DNA of 64,000 bases from the NCBI RefSeq assembly GCF_001905795.1, contig NZ_LIXJ01000027.1:1-64000 (forward strand), read 5' to 3'. The DNA comes from Streptomyces sp. CB01580 (lineage in GTDB: Bacteria; Actinomycetota; Actinomycetes; Streptomycetales; Streptomycetaceae). Positions 50,622 to 59,372 of this stretch are shown in pieces. The notes beneath the pieces were generated by a model. It was not told the origin of the DNA, searched no databases, and saw nothing but the letters and a program-made list of their open reading frames with translations. A program made the translations under genes and the position numbers. Each line of letters starts with the position of its first letter. Position 1 is the stretch's first letter.

Positions 50622-52256
50622 TCACGAACCCGCGCGCAGCACCGCCGCCACCACCGGGCCCGCCGCGTCGCCGCCGTGGCCACCGGACTGGACCACCGCG
50701 GCGGCGGCCAGGTCGTTGCTGAAGCCGGTGAACCAACTGTTGGACGTGGCCTGGCCGTCCACCTCCGCCGAGCCCGTCTTCGCCCCCTTGTCGCCGCCGA
50801 CCGTGGCCATCGCGGCCTTGCCCGTGCCCCAACTCGCGGTCTGCCGCATCATGTTGGTGAGCTGCTGGGACACGGACGGGGACAGCGAACGGGCGGCCCT
50901 GGCGATGGGGCGGCCGTCGAGGTCAGGGTCGACGATGATCGGCTGGTGGAAGGTGCCGTTCTTCGCGGTGGCGGTGATGGACGCGACGTTCAGGGCGTTC
51001 ATCTGGATCGTGCCCTGGCCGATGTACTGGGCGGCGGCCTCGCCCCCGGTGGCCTCCGGAACGCTGCCGTCGAAGGTCGCAACACCCGTCTGCCAGTCCA
51101 GGCCGATCCCGAAGACGTCACGGGCCTCCTTGGCGAGCGCCGCGTCGTCCTTCGTGTCGTCGATCAGCTTGATGAAGGCGGTGTTGCAGGACCGGGCGAA
51201 ACTCGTCGTCAGGGTGCCGTCCGGGATGGAGAAGTCGTCCAGGTTCTTGAAGGTGCGGCCCATGTACATCGCGGTGGGCGGGCACTCGATCTTCTGGTTC
51301 GCGGAGGTGAGCCCCTTCTCGATCAGCGTCGCCGCGGTCACGATCTTCATCGTCGAACCGGGCGCCTGCTTGCCGAGGAACGCCGCGTTGAATCCGTCGG
51401 CCGGGTTGTTGGCGACCGCCCGTATCGCCCCCGTGGACGGCCTGATCGCGACCACCGATGCCTGCTTGTACTTCTTCACCGCCGTCTCGGCCGCCGCCTG
51501 GGCGTTCGCATCCAGTGTGGTCCGCAGCCTGCCCGGTCTGCCCTTGCCGAGGGTGACCAGGGTCTTGTCCGGGCCGCCCGCTTCCGCGCTCTCGATCACG
51601 GTCTCGATGCCCGCGGTGCCGCCCGCCTTCTCCCCGTACTTCTCGCGCAACGTGTCCAGGATCGGGCCCAGGGAGGGGTACTTCTCCCTGGTGAGCACCT
51701 TGCCGTTGTGGTCCACCGCCTCGATCGACGGCGACGACGCCTCCTTGGTCTTCAACGATGTACCGGCCGTCAGCTCCGGGTGGATCACGGCGGGCTTCCA
51801 GTCGACCAGCGGCCTGCCGGTGGTCCGACCGCGCACCACGGTCAGTTCGGACGCGTACGACCAGGGCTTCGACTTCCCGCCGAACGACACGGTCGCCTTC
51901 ACCGTGTACGGCACCTTCGTGCCGACCGCCGCGCCCGGGGTGATCACCGCCCGGCTGACGTGGGCCTCGTCCCGGTAGCCGGCGAGGACCGGTTCGGCCT
52001 CGGTCGCGTTGTTGGTGAGCTGCGACGCGATGGCCGAGTCACCGCTCGCCCAGGCGTCGAGGAACCTCTTCGACACGTCGTCGATCTCCGCCTTGGTGAC
52101 CGGTCCCGTCCGCACCTCGGCGGAAGTGGTCCCCGTGCCCGACCCGCCGTCGGCGTCGTTCAGCGTGTTCAGGACGTTGTACGCCCCGTAACCCACCCCG
52201 CCGGCCACGACCGCGAACACGCCGCCGACGATCGCCACCTTCGCTCCACTGCGCAC
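50622..52256 (-). CDS. Class B penicillin-binding protein with NTF2-like domain
   Basis: A 544-residue bitopic transpeptidase cross-linking peptidoglycan outside the membrane. One N-terminal helix (AKVAIVGGVFAVVAGGVGYG) is followed by an NTF2-like MecA_N-type domain (residues 45-150), a dimerisation region and the transpeptidase domain. Motifs: S-x-x-K in KQAPGSTMKIV near 320, S-x-N in FARSCNTAF near 375, KTG in GAKTGSAEV near 490. GTG 52254-52256 with GGGGAGGGG is preferred; an upstream TTG would place the TTGAAC palindrome inside the gene. Likely non-essential SCO3156/3157-type PBP. Confidence 0.9.
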   Translation of the reverse strand: MRSGAKVAIVGGVFAVVAGGVGYGAYNVLNTLNDADGGSGTGTTSAEVRTGPVTKAEIDDVSKRFLDAWASGDSAIASQLTNNATEAEPVLAGYRDEAHVSRAVITPGAAVGTKVPYTVKATVSFGGKSKPWSYASELTVVRGRTTGRPLVDWKPAVIHPELTAGTSLKTKEASSPSIEAVDHNGKVLTREKYPSLGPILDTLREKYGEKAGGTAGIETVIESAEAGGPDKTLVTLGKGRPGRLRTTLDANAQAAAETAVKKYKQASVVAIRPSTGAIRAVANNPADGFNAAFLGKQAPGSTMKIVTAATLIEKGLTSANQKIECPPTAMYMGRTFKNLDDFSIPDGTLTTSFARSCNTAFIKLIDDTKDDAALAKEARDVFGIGLDWQTGVATFDGSVPEATGGEAAAQYIGQGTIQMNALNVASITATAKNGTFHQPIIVDPDLDGRPIARAARSLSPSVSQQLTNMMRQTASWGTGKAAMATVGGDKGAKTGSAEVDGQATSNSWFTGFSNDLAAAAVVQSGGHGGDAAGPVVAAVLRAGS

Positions 52257-52286
52257 CCTTGCAGTCCCCTCCCCAGGAGTTCCCCC

Positions 52287-52314
52287 CTTGAACGCGTTCA
52301 AGTGAACGTGTTCA
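52287..52314. promoter_or_regulatory. Tandem TTGAAC palindromes before PBP gene
   Basis: CTTGAACGCGTTCAAG (52287-52302, perfect) is followed at once by TGAACGTGTTCA (52303-52314). The two sites are centred 14 bp apart, about 30-60 bp upstream of the PBP start. The core matches the palindrome at 13689-13704. Operator for an unidentified regulator (TetR or LacI type). Confidence 0.6.
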
Positions 52315-52524
52315 AGCGGATGCCGCTGGGCACCCTACGGGACACCATCGACAACCGGGACCACCGTTATCGGAACGGGATATGTGCGGCCTGAACGCAT
52401 CGGGACGTGCCGGGGCACGCCGGTCGGATCCGCGAGACGTGCCGCTCAGGTCCGGGCGACCTTCCGATTCGAGGATGTGGCGATCGGACCGGGGCGGCGT
52501 GCTCGTCGGATCCGGGTGTGCTCG

Positions 52525-54375
52525 TCAGATCCAGGTGTCCAGCCACATCCGTGCGCGCCAGGAGTCGTCCGGGATCGGGGTGCCGGTGTAGATCGGCCAG
52601 AAGTAGATGAAGTTCCAGATGATCAGCAGCACCAGCACGCCCGCCGCGACCGCCCCCAGCGTCCGGCGCCAATCGCTCGACACATCACCGCTCGGCGGGC
52701 CGGTCTCCCATGTCGGTCCGAGGCCCGCGCCCGCAGCGGTTTCCCGGCCCGCACCAGTTCCCGTGCCCGTGCCCGTGCCCGTAGCGCCCGTGTCCGTAGC
52801 AACCGCACTCGTCCCCGGGCCCAGCATCGCGCCGATCATCATCGCCACCGCCAGACATAGGAACGGCACGAACACGACCGCGTAGAAGAGGAAGATCGTC
52901 CGCTCCTGGTACAGGAACCAGGGCAGCCAGCCCGCCGCCACTCCGCAGGCGATCGCGCCCGCCCGCCAGTCGCGCCGGAAGATCCACCGCCACAGCACGT
53001 ACACCAGGGCGAAGCACGCCGCCCACCACAGCAGCGGCGTCCCGATGGCGAGCACCTCGCGGGAGCACTTGCCGGTCGCCGATTCCGCGCAGCCCGGCTG
53101 CTCCGCCCAGAAGTACGACACGGGCCGGCCGAGCACGATCCAGCTCCACGGGTTGGACTCGTAGGTGTGGCCGGAGGTCAGGTTCACGTGGAACTCGTAG
53201 ACCTGGTGCTCGTAGTGCCACAGGCTGCGCAGCCAGTCCGGCAGCCAGGTCCAGGCGCCGCCCTTGCCGTCGGTCTGTGCCCAGTCGCGGTAGTAGCCCT
53301 TGCCGGTGACGATCCACCCCGTCCAGGAGACGACATACGTGAGGACCGCGACCGGGACCGTCGAGACGAACGCCGGCAGCAGGTCCCGCTTCAGCACCGC
53401 CGTGTACGGGCGGATCGCGCCCGCCGTCCGCCGCGCGCCCACGTCCCACAGCACCGTCATCAGACCGAACGCGGCCAGGATGTAGAGACCGTTCCACTTG
53501 GTGGCGAAGGCCAGCCCCAGCAGCACACCGGCGGCGATCCGCCAGGGGCGCCACCCGAGCCGCAGATGCTCCGCCACGTCCACGTCGGGCCGCAGCACCC
53601 CCTCCTCGTCCACCGGCAGCGCGTCGGCGAGCCTGCGCCGCGCCCGGTCACGGTCGATCAGCAACGCCCCGAACGCGGCCACCACGAAGAACATCAGCAC
53701 CAGGTCGAGCAGTGCGGTGCGGCTCATCACGAAGTGCAGACCGTCGAACGCGAGCAGCGTCCCGGCCAGGCATCCCAGGAACGTCGAACGGAACAGCCGC
53801 CGTCCGATCCGGCACAGCATCAGCACCGAGAGCGTGCCGAGCACCGCCACCATGAACCGCCAGCCGAACGGCGTGAAGCCGAAGAGCTGCTCGCCCAAGC
53901 CGATGATCCACTTGCCGACCGGCGGATGCACCACATAGCCCGGGTCCACCGGGACGGTCACCTTGGACGGGTCTTCCAGGATCAGCTTGTCGATGTTCTT
54001 GGGCCAGTCGCCCTCGTACCCCTGGTTGATCAGCGCCCAGGAGTCCTTGGCGTAGTACGTCTCGTCGAATATCAGCGCGTGCGGGCTGCCCAGCCTCCAG
54101 AACCGCAGCACCCCGGCGACCAGCGCCACCAGCAGCGGACCGCCCCACGCGGACCACCGCACCAGGCGCCCGGCCATGGCCGGGGAGATCCCGAGCACCG
54201 CCCACAGCTGGGCACCGGGCCGCGCGTACGGAGGCACCAGCCGCTCACGCAGCCCGATCCCGGGCCGGGGCACATGGCCGAAGCGGCGCAGCCGTCGCTG
54301 CCAGGAGGTCGATTCCTCGCCGTGCGGATGTCCGGCGTCTTGGCCCGGCCGGGCGTCGGGCGCAGTACTCGTCAC
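52525..54375 (-). CDS. pmt: Dolichyl-phosphate-mannose-protein mannosyltransferase (Pmt)
   Basis: A 616-residue GT39 O-mannosyltransferase that transfers mannose from polyprenyl-phosphate-mannose to secreted proteins at the membrane. The catalytic acidic motif lies in the first loop (FDETYYAKDSWALINQGYEGDWP near residue 105). About eleven helices follow, with Trp/His-rich loops (YEFHVNLTSGHTYESNPWSW) and the C-terminal WNFIYFWPIYTGTPI. A Gly/Thr repeat (TGTGTGTGTG) lies near 555. GTG 54375 gives a normal start. The S. coelicolor orthologue is required for phage phiC31 receptor glycosylation. Divergent from rsmI. Confidence 0.93.
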   Translation of the reverse strand: MTSTAPDARPGQDAGHPHGEESTSWQRRLRRFGHVPRPGIGLRERLVPPYARPGAQLWAVLGISPAMAGRLVRWSAWGGPLLVALVAGVLRFWRLGSPHALIFDETYYAKDSWALINQGYEGDWPKNIDKLILEDPSKVTVPVDPGYVVHPPVGKWIIGLGEQLFGFTPFGWRFMVAVLGTLSVLMLCRIGRRLFRSTFLGCLAGTLLAFDGLHFVMSRTALLDLVLMFFVVAAFGALLIDRDRARRRLADALPVDEEGVLRPDVDVAEHLRLGWRPWRIAAGVLLGLAFATKWNGLYILAAFGLMTVLWDVGARRTAGAIRPYTAVLKRDLLPAFVSTVPVAVLTYVVSWTGWIVTGKGYYRDWAQTDGKGGAWTWLPDWLRSLWHYEHQVYEFHVNLTSGHTYESNPWSWIVLGRPVSYFWAEQPGCAESATGKCSREVLAIGTPLLWWAACFALVYVLWRWIFRRDWRAGAIACGVAAGWLPWFLYQERTIFLFYAVVFVPFLCLAVAMMIGAMLGPGTSAVATDTGATGTGTGTGTGAGRETAAGAGLGPTWETGPPSGDVSSDWRRTLGAVAAGVLVLLIIWNFIYFWPIYTGTPIPDDSWRARMWLDTWI

Positions 54376-54516
54376 CGCGCCATCGTAGGGAACCGCCGCG
54401 CCGACGCAGGGGACGCGTCCGTCCGGGCGTCGTCGTCCGTCCCGCGTCATCCGTCCCGGGGAGTCCCAGGGGGCCCGGGATTCCCTGGGGGTTACGGGGC
54501 CAGGGGCCCTGCAGTC

Positions 54517-54650
54517 ACCGGAGTCCTGGTGGTCCCTGCGGTCCTGGTGGTTCCGGTGGTCCTGGTGGTCCCTGCGGTTCCGGTGGTCTTGGTGGCCCTT
54601 GTGGTCCTGGTGGTCCCTGCGGTCCCAGCGGTTCTCGGGGGCCTGGGAGG
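54517..54650. repeat. Collagen-like GGTCCTGGT/GGTCCCTGC triplet repeats
   Basis: Nine-base units based on GGT-CCT/TCC-GGT or TGC run up to the rsmI start. In the rsmI frame they would read Gly-X-Y (GPGGPCGPGG...), but no in-frame start codon lies upstream. Treated as a non-coding microsatellite in the pmt/rsmI divergent gap. Confidence 0.75.
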
Positions 54651-54659
54651 ATGGCCCAT

Positions 54660-55583
54660 GTGACTGGAACGACCGGAACGAATGGAACGACTGCCATGGC
54701 GGGCACGACCGGAACGCTGGTGCTCGCGGGAACCCCCATCGGCGACGTGGCGGACGCCCCGCCGCGCCTCGCCACGGAACTGGAGTCGGCCGACGTCGTC
54801 GCCGCCGAGGACACCCGCCGGCTGCGCCGCCTCACCCAGGCGCTCGGCATCCACACCACGGGCCGGGTCGTCTCCTACTTCGAGGGCAACGAGTCGGCCC
54901 GTACCCCGGAACTCGTCGAGGCCCTGACCGGCGGCGCCCGCGTCCTGCTGGTCACGGACGCCGGGATGCCGTCCGTCTCCGACCCCGGCTACCGGCTCGT
55001 GGCCGCCGCCGTGGAGCACGGCATCAGGGTCACCGCCGTGCCCGGCCCGTCCGCGGTGCTCACCGCGCTCGCCCTGTCCGCCCTGCCCGTCGACCGCTTC
55101 TGCTTCGAGGGCTTCCTGCCGCGCAAGGCGGGCGAACGGCTCGGCAGGCTCCGCGAGGTCGCCGCCGAGCGCCGCACCATGGTCTTCTTCGAGGCCCCGC
55201 ACAGGCTCGACGACACCCTCGCGGCGATGGCCGAGGTCTTCGGCGCCGACCGCCGGGCCGCCGTGTGCCGGGAGCTGACCAAGACCTACGAGGAAGTGAA
55301 GCGCGGCCCGCTGGGCGATCTGGCGGCCTGGGCGGCCGAGGGGGTGCGCGGCGAGATCACCGTCGTCGTCGAGGGCGCGGCCGACACCGGACCCGAGGAA
55401 CTGGACGCCGAGGAGCTGGTACGCAGGGTGCGGGTGCGCGAGGAGGCGGGGGAGCGACGCAAGGAAGCCATCGCAGCCGTCGCCGCGGAGGCGGGACTGC
55501 CCAAACGCGAGGTCTTCGACGCCGTCGTAGCGGCAAAGAACGCGGCGCGAACCGGCCCTGCGGAAGGCAAAGGACTATCGTAA
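54660..55583 (+). CDS. rsmI: 16S rRNA (cytidine(1402)-2'-O)-methyltransferase
   Basis: A 307-residue tetrapyrrole-methylase-fold enzyme that 2'-O-methylates C1402 in the ribosomal P site. Core motifs: LVLAGTPIGDVADAPPR near residue 23, AAEDTRRLRRL near 48, SYFEGNESARTPEL, VTDAGMPSVSDPGYRL near 105, VPGPSAVLTALALS near 132, FFEAPHRLDDTL. GTG 54660 has GGGAGGA at proper distance. ATG 54651 (too close to the site) and ATG 54696 are alternatives. The N-terminus carries a TGTTGTNGTTA repeat extending the upstream microsatellite. Confidence 0.91.
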   Translation: MTGTTGTNGTTAMAGTTGTLVLAGTPIGDVADAPPRLATELESADVVAAEDTRRLRRLTQALGIHTTGRVVSYFEGNESARTPELVEALTGGARVLLVTDAGMPSVSDPGYRLVAAAVEHGIRVTAVPGPSAVLTALALSALPVDRFCFEGFLPRKAGERLGRLREVAAERRTMVFFEAPHRLDDTLAAMAEVFGADRRAAVCRELTKTYEEVKRGPLGDLAAWAAEGVRGEITVVVEGAADTGPEELDAEELVRRVRVREEAGERRKEAIAAVAAEAGLPKREVFDAVVAAKNAARTGPAEGKGLS

Positions 55584-55741
55584 AAAGCAAAGTGCGAGCC
55601 GCGCACCGGGCTTTTCTGCCATGAGAAGGCCAAAACCGCTCCAACACTCGACAGGGCCTGATGCGCTCCCGCCGGTACGGGCGTCCACTGGACCGGGGAC
55701 CCACTCCCCGGAGTGCCGGTCCGGAGGACAAAGGAGCAGGC

Positions 55742-56155
55742 ATGAGCGAGATCGCAGCAACCACCGTGCACGAGGCGTACGCCTTCGCTTGCATGAGGTG
55801 TGGGTACGGCTGGGAACAGTCCTACGAGATAGAGCATCACGTCGACGGTTCCGGTAAACCCTTCATCATCTACAAGGCGGACGGAGAGCGAGTGCCCTCG
55901 CCACTCTCCAGGCCCACCTGCGTGAACTGCGGCGGTCACGTCGTCCGGATAATGCGGGCCGGACGGGTGTCGACCGTCCAGCAGTTGCTGCACCACTCCC
56001 GGCCGGGCCGGGCCGCGGCGGAGGGCCCCGGCGGTCCGGAGGACCGTGTTGCCCCGGCGGGCCCCATCGGCGCCGGGGGTGTCATCGAAGCGCCCAAGGG
56101 CGAGCAGCACCACTGGCAGCTGTCCAACCTGCTGCATCCGTTCCACCGGAAGTGA
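55742..56155 (+). CDS. Zinc-ribbon protein of unknown function
   Basis: A 137-residue small protein. Two Cys pairs, CMRCGYGW near residue 17 and CVNCGGHVV near 58, form a likely zinc ribbon. The Gly/Pro/Ala-rich middle and a C-terminal QHHWQLSNLLHPFHRK follow. AAAGGAGC precedes the ATG. It is conserved in position between rsmI and tatD in this window. Function unknown; nucleic-acid or protein binding is possible. Confidence 0.8.
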   Translation: MSEIAATTVHEAYAFACMRCGYGWEQSYEIEHHVDGSGKPFIIYKADGERVPSPLSRPTCVNCGGHVVRIMRAGRVSTVQQLLHHSRPGRAAAEGPGGPEDRVAPAGPIGAGGVIEAPKGEQHHWQLSNLLHPFHRK

Positions 56156-56200
56156 CCGGCGTTCCACCGGAAGTGACCGGACGCCGCCGGAAGTGACCGG
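56146..56200. repeat. Three copies of CCGGAAGTGACCGG
   Basis: Copies start at 56146, 56167 and 56187, spaced 21 and 20 bp. The first overlaps the zinc-ribbon stop codon. Near-two-turn spacing puts them on one DNA face. Confidence 0.85.
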
Positions 56201-56299
56201 ACGCCGCCGGGCACGCGGCATCAGGTGCCGGGCGCGGATCGCCCGGGTACGGGGAGCTGGTACGGGGAGCCGTCGTAGGACCCTCGTACGATCGTCGGC

Positions 56300-57166
56300 A
56301 TGAGCCGCTCCGAAGCCCCGCCGTTGCCCGAGCCCCTCCGGGTACCGGTCGCCGATTCGCACACCCACTTGGACATGCAGGACGCGACCGTGGAGGAGAG
56401 CCTGGCCAGGGCCGCCGCGGTCAACGTGACCACCGTGGTCCAGGTGGGCTGCGACGTCGTCGGCTCGCGGTGGGCCGCCGAGACCGCCGCCGCGCACCCG
56501 AACGTGCACGCGGCGGTCGCCCTGCACCCCAACGAGGCGCCGCGCATCGTGCACGGAGATCCCGAAGGCTGGTCGCGCCAGGGGGCGCGCGAGGCGGGCG
56601 GGACGGCAGCCCTGCACGAGGCGCTGGCCGAGATCGACGCACTGGCCGCGCTCGACCACGTACGCGGTGTCGGCGAGACCGGCCTCGACCACTTCCGTAC
56701 CGGCCCCGAGGGCATGGCAGCGCAGGAGGAGTCGTTCCGGGCCCACATCGAGATCGCCAAACGGCACGGCAAGGCGCTCGTCATCCACGACCGCGAGGCG
56801 CACGCGGACGTGCTGCGCGTGCTGGCCGACGCGGGCGCGCCCGAGCGGACCGTGTTCCACTGCTACTCCGGCGACGCCGACATGGCCCGGATCTGCGCGG
56901 ACGCCGGGTACTTCATGTCCTTCGCAGGGAACGTCACCTTCAAGAACGCCCAGCCCCTGCGCGACGCGCTCGCGGTCGCCCCGACGGAGCTGATCCTGGT
57001 CGAGACGGACGCGCCGTTCCTGACGCCCGCGCCCTACCGGGGGCGGCCCAACGCCCCGTACCTCGTCCCGATCACGCTGCGGGCCATGGCGGAGGTGAAG
57101 GGGCTGGACGAGGACACCCTGGCCGAGGCCGTCGCCGACAACACCGCCCGCGCCTTCGACTACTGA
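56300..57166 (+). CDS. tatD: TatD family metal-dependent hydrolase
   Basis: A 288-residue TIM-barrel DNase/phosphoesterase. Metal ligands: ADSHTHLDM (H-x-H) near residue 20, the Glu of VGETGLDHFR near 125, His in LVIHDREAHADVL near 163, His in VFHCYSGD near 190 and Asp in VETDAPFLTP near 238. Full length. It sits upstream of rsmA and ispE in the order usual for actinobacteria. Family members remove 3' ends of DNA or RNA and may edit D-aminoacyl-tRNA. Confidence 0.92.
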   Translation: MSRSEAPPLPEPLRVPVADSHTHLDMQDATVEESLARAAAVNVTTVVQVGCDVVGSRWAAETAAAHPNVHAAVALHPNEAPRIVHGDPEGWSRQGAREAGGTAALHEALAEIDALAALDHVRGVGETGLDHFRTGPEGMAAQEESFRAHIEIAKRHGKALVIHDREAHADVLRVLADAGAPERTVFHCYSGDADMARICADAGYFMSFAGNVTFKNAQPLRDALAVAPTELILVETDAPFLTPAPYRGRPNAPYLVPITLRAMAEVKGLDEDTLAEAVADNTARAFDY

Positions 57167-57259
57167 GGGCCACCGGCCGCCACCGGGCGGTGCGGCCTCG
57201 CGCGGGCGCCGGGCGCTCGCGGGGACGAGTCCCCTCCCGCACGGCCGTACGCTTACCGG

Positions 57260-58225
57260 GTGAGCACCACAGAGCCCGATGCCCTCCTGGGCCCCGCAGA
57301 CATCCGCGAGCTGGCCGCCGCGCTGGGCGTGCGCCCGACGAAGCAGCGCGGCCAGAACTTCGTCATCGACGCCAACACGGTCCGCCGGATCGTGCGCACG
57401 GCGGAGGTCCGCCCGGACGACGTCGTCGTCGAGGTCGGCCCGGGGCTCGGTTCGCTGACCCTGGCGCTGCTGGAGGCGGCGGACCGGGTGGTCGCCGTCG
57501 AGATCGACGACGTGCTGGCGGCGGCCCTGCCGACCACGGTCGCGGCCCGGATGCCGGAACGCGCCGACCGGTTCGCCCTGGTGCACTCCGACGCGATGCT
57601 GGTCCGGGAGCTGCCGGGCCCGGCCCCGACCGCGCTGGTCGCGAACCTTCCGTACAACGTCGCCGTGCCGGTGCTGCTGACCATGCTGGAACGGTTCCCG
57701 TCCATCGAGCGGACCCTCGTCATGGTCCAGGCCGAGGTCGCCGACCGGCTGGCCGCCCGGCCGGGCAACAAGGTCTACGGCGTGCCGTCGGTCAAGGCCA
57801 ACTGGTACGCGGACGTCAAGCGGGCCGGGGCCATCGGTCGCAACGTCTTCTGGCCCGCCCCGAACGTGGACTCCGGCCTGGTGTCGCTGGTCCGCCGCAC
57901 CGAATCCGTCACGACGCGGGCGAGCCGGACCGAGGTCTTCGCGGTCGTCGACGCGGCCTTCGCCCAGCGCCGCAAGACGCTGCGCGCGGCCCTGGCCGGC
58001 TGGGCGGGCTCCGCGTCCGCCGCCGAGGCGGCCCTGGTCGCGGCCGGGATCTCGCCGCAGGCCCGGGGCGAGGCGCTGACGGTCGAGGAGTTCGCCGCCA
58101 TCGCCGAGAACAAGCCGGGCGGGACCGGTCCGGGAGCGAACAGGCCCCGCGAGGACTCGGGGCCGGGTGCGGACACGGACACGAACGACAACAACACGAA
58201 CACGGCTTCAGGGAGTGGCGAGTGA
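57260..58225 (+). CDS. rsmA: 16S rRNA dimethyladenosine transferase RsmA (KsgA)
   Basis: A 321-residue enzyme dimethylating A1518 and A1519 in helix 45 of 16S rRNA. Motifs: KQRGQNFVID near residue 30, VVEVGPGLGSLTLALL near 58 (SAM), VAVEIDDVLA, LVANLPYNVAVPVL near 130 (catalytic NLPY), FWPAPNVDSGLV. The last 40 residues are Gly/Asn/Thr/Asp-rich and beyond the domain. GTG 57260 starts it, and its TGA overlaps the ispE GTG. Confidence 0.94.
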   Translation: MSTTEPDALLGPADIRELAAALGVRPTKQRGQNFVIDANTVRRIVRTAEVRPDDVVVEVGPGLGSLTLALLEAADRVVAVEIDDVLAAALPTTVAARMPERADRFALVHSDAMLVRELPGPAPTALVANLPYNVAVPVLLTMLERFPSIERTLVMVQAEVADRLAARPGNKVYGVPSVKANWYADVKRAGAIGRNVFWPAPNVDSGLVSLVRRTESVTTRASRTEVFAVVDAAFAQRRKTLRAALAGWAGSASAAEAALVAAGISPQARGEALTVEEFAAIAENKPGGTGPGANRPREDSGPGADTDTNDNNTNTASGSGE

Positions 58226-59115
58226 GCGTCACCGTCCGCGTACCCGCCAAGGTCAACGTCCAGCTCTCGGTCGGCGCCGCGCGCCCCGACGGCTTCCACG
58301 ACCTGGCCAACGTCTTCCTCGCCGTCGGCCTGTACGACGAGGTCACCGTCGCCCCCGCCGACGAACTGCGGATCACCTGCTCGGGCCCGGATGCCGCGAA
58401 GGTCCCGCTGGACGCGACGAACCTCGCCGCCCGCGCCGCGATCGCCCTGGCCGAACGGCACGGCATCGAGCCCGACGTGCACATCCACATCGCCAAGGAC
58501 ATCCCCGTCGCCGGCGGCATGGCGGGCGGCAGCGCCGACGGGGCCGCCGCACTGCTCGCCTGCGACGCCCTCTGGAACACCGGAGCCGACCGGGACGAAC
58601 TCCTCGCCATCTGCGCGGAACTGGGCAGCGACGTCCCGTTCAGTCTGGTCGGCGGCGCGGCCCTCGGCGTGGGACGCGGCGAGCGGCTGACCCCGATCGA
58701 GGTCGGCGGCACGTTCCACTGGGTCTTCGCGGTCGCCGACGGCGGGCTCTCCACCCCGGCCGTCTACGGCGAGTTCGACCGCCTCACCGCCGGTACGGAC
58801 GTTCCGGCCCCCGTCGCGACCCCGGCGCTCCTGGACGCGCTCCGGACCGGGGACACCACCGCCCTCGCGGGCGCCCTGGGCAATGACCTCCAGCCCGCCG
58901 CGCTCTCGCTGCGCCCGGCCCTGGCCGACACCCTCGCCGCGGGCACCGCGGCCGGCGCCCTGGCCGCCCTGGTCTCGGGCTCCGGGCCGACCACCGCGTT
59001 CCTGGTGGCGGACGAGGAGACGGCACGCAAGGTGGCCGAGGCGCTGCTCACTTCGGGGACCTGCCGCAACGCCCGGACCGCGGTGTCCCCGGCGCCGGGC
59101 GCGATCGTCGTCTGA
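58222..59115 (+). CDS. ispE: 4-diphosphocytidyl-2-C-methyl-D-erythritol kinase
   Basis: A 297-residue GHMP kinase, fourth step of the MEP isoprenoid pathway. PAKVNVQLSVGAARPDGFHDLANVF is at residues 7-31 and the ATP loop IPVAGGMAGGSADGAAALLA near 95, with the catalytic Asp in GSDVPFSLVGG near 140. The C-terminal VSGSGPTTAFLV lies near 255. GTG 58222 overlaps the rsmA stop, a coupling often seen in actinobacteria. Confidence 0.94.
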   Translation: MSVTVRVPAKVNVQLSVGAARPDGFHDLANVFLAVGLYDEVTVAPADELRITCSGPDAAKVPLDATNLAARAAIALAERHGIEPDVHIHIAKDIPVAGGMAGGSADGAAALLACDALWNTGADRDELLAICAELGSDVPFSLVGGAALGVGRGERLTPIEVGGTFHWVFAVADGGLSTPAVYGEFDRLTAGTDVPAPVATPALLDALRTGDTTALAGALGNDLQPAALSLRPALADTLAAGTAAGALAALVSGSGPTTAFLVADEETARKVAEALLTSGTCRNARTAVSPAPGAIVV

Positions 59116-59372
59116 CGGCCCCGTGCGCACGGGGCCGCGCGGTGCTCGGCGCCGGGCCCGGACCCGTCGACCGCGAACGCTTCAGGGACCCGGCGCGGGG
59201 AGGTACGAAGAGGCGCGGGGAAAAGCGGGGATCCGGGACCGCCTCCCGGATCCGGGGCCGCTCGTGACCGCCCCCGGGGGCCGGTATCGCCCCCGTGACC
59301 GGTCGCCGAGCGTTGCCGCGGCTGCGGGCCGACTACCCTGGGACGTCGATCGAACCCCGGGGCAGGAGCGAA

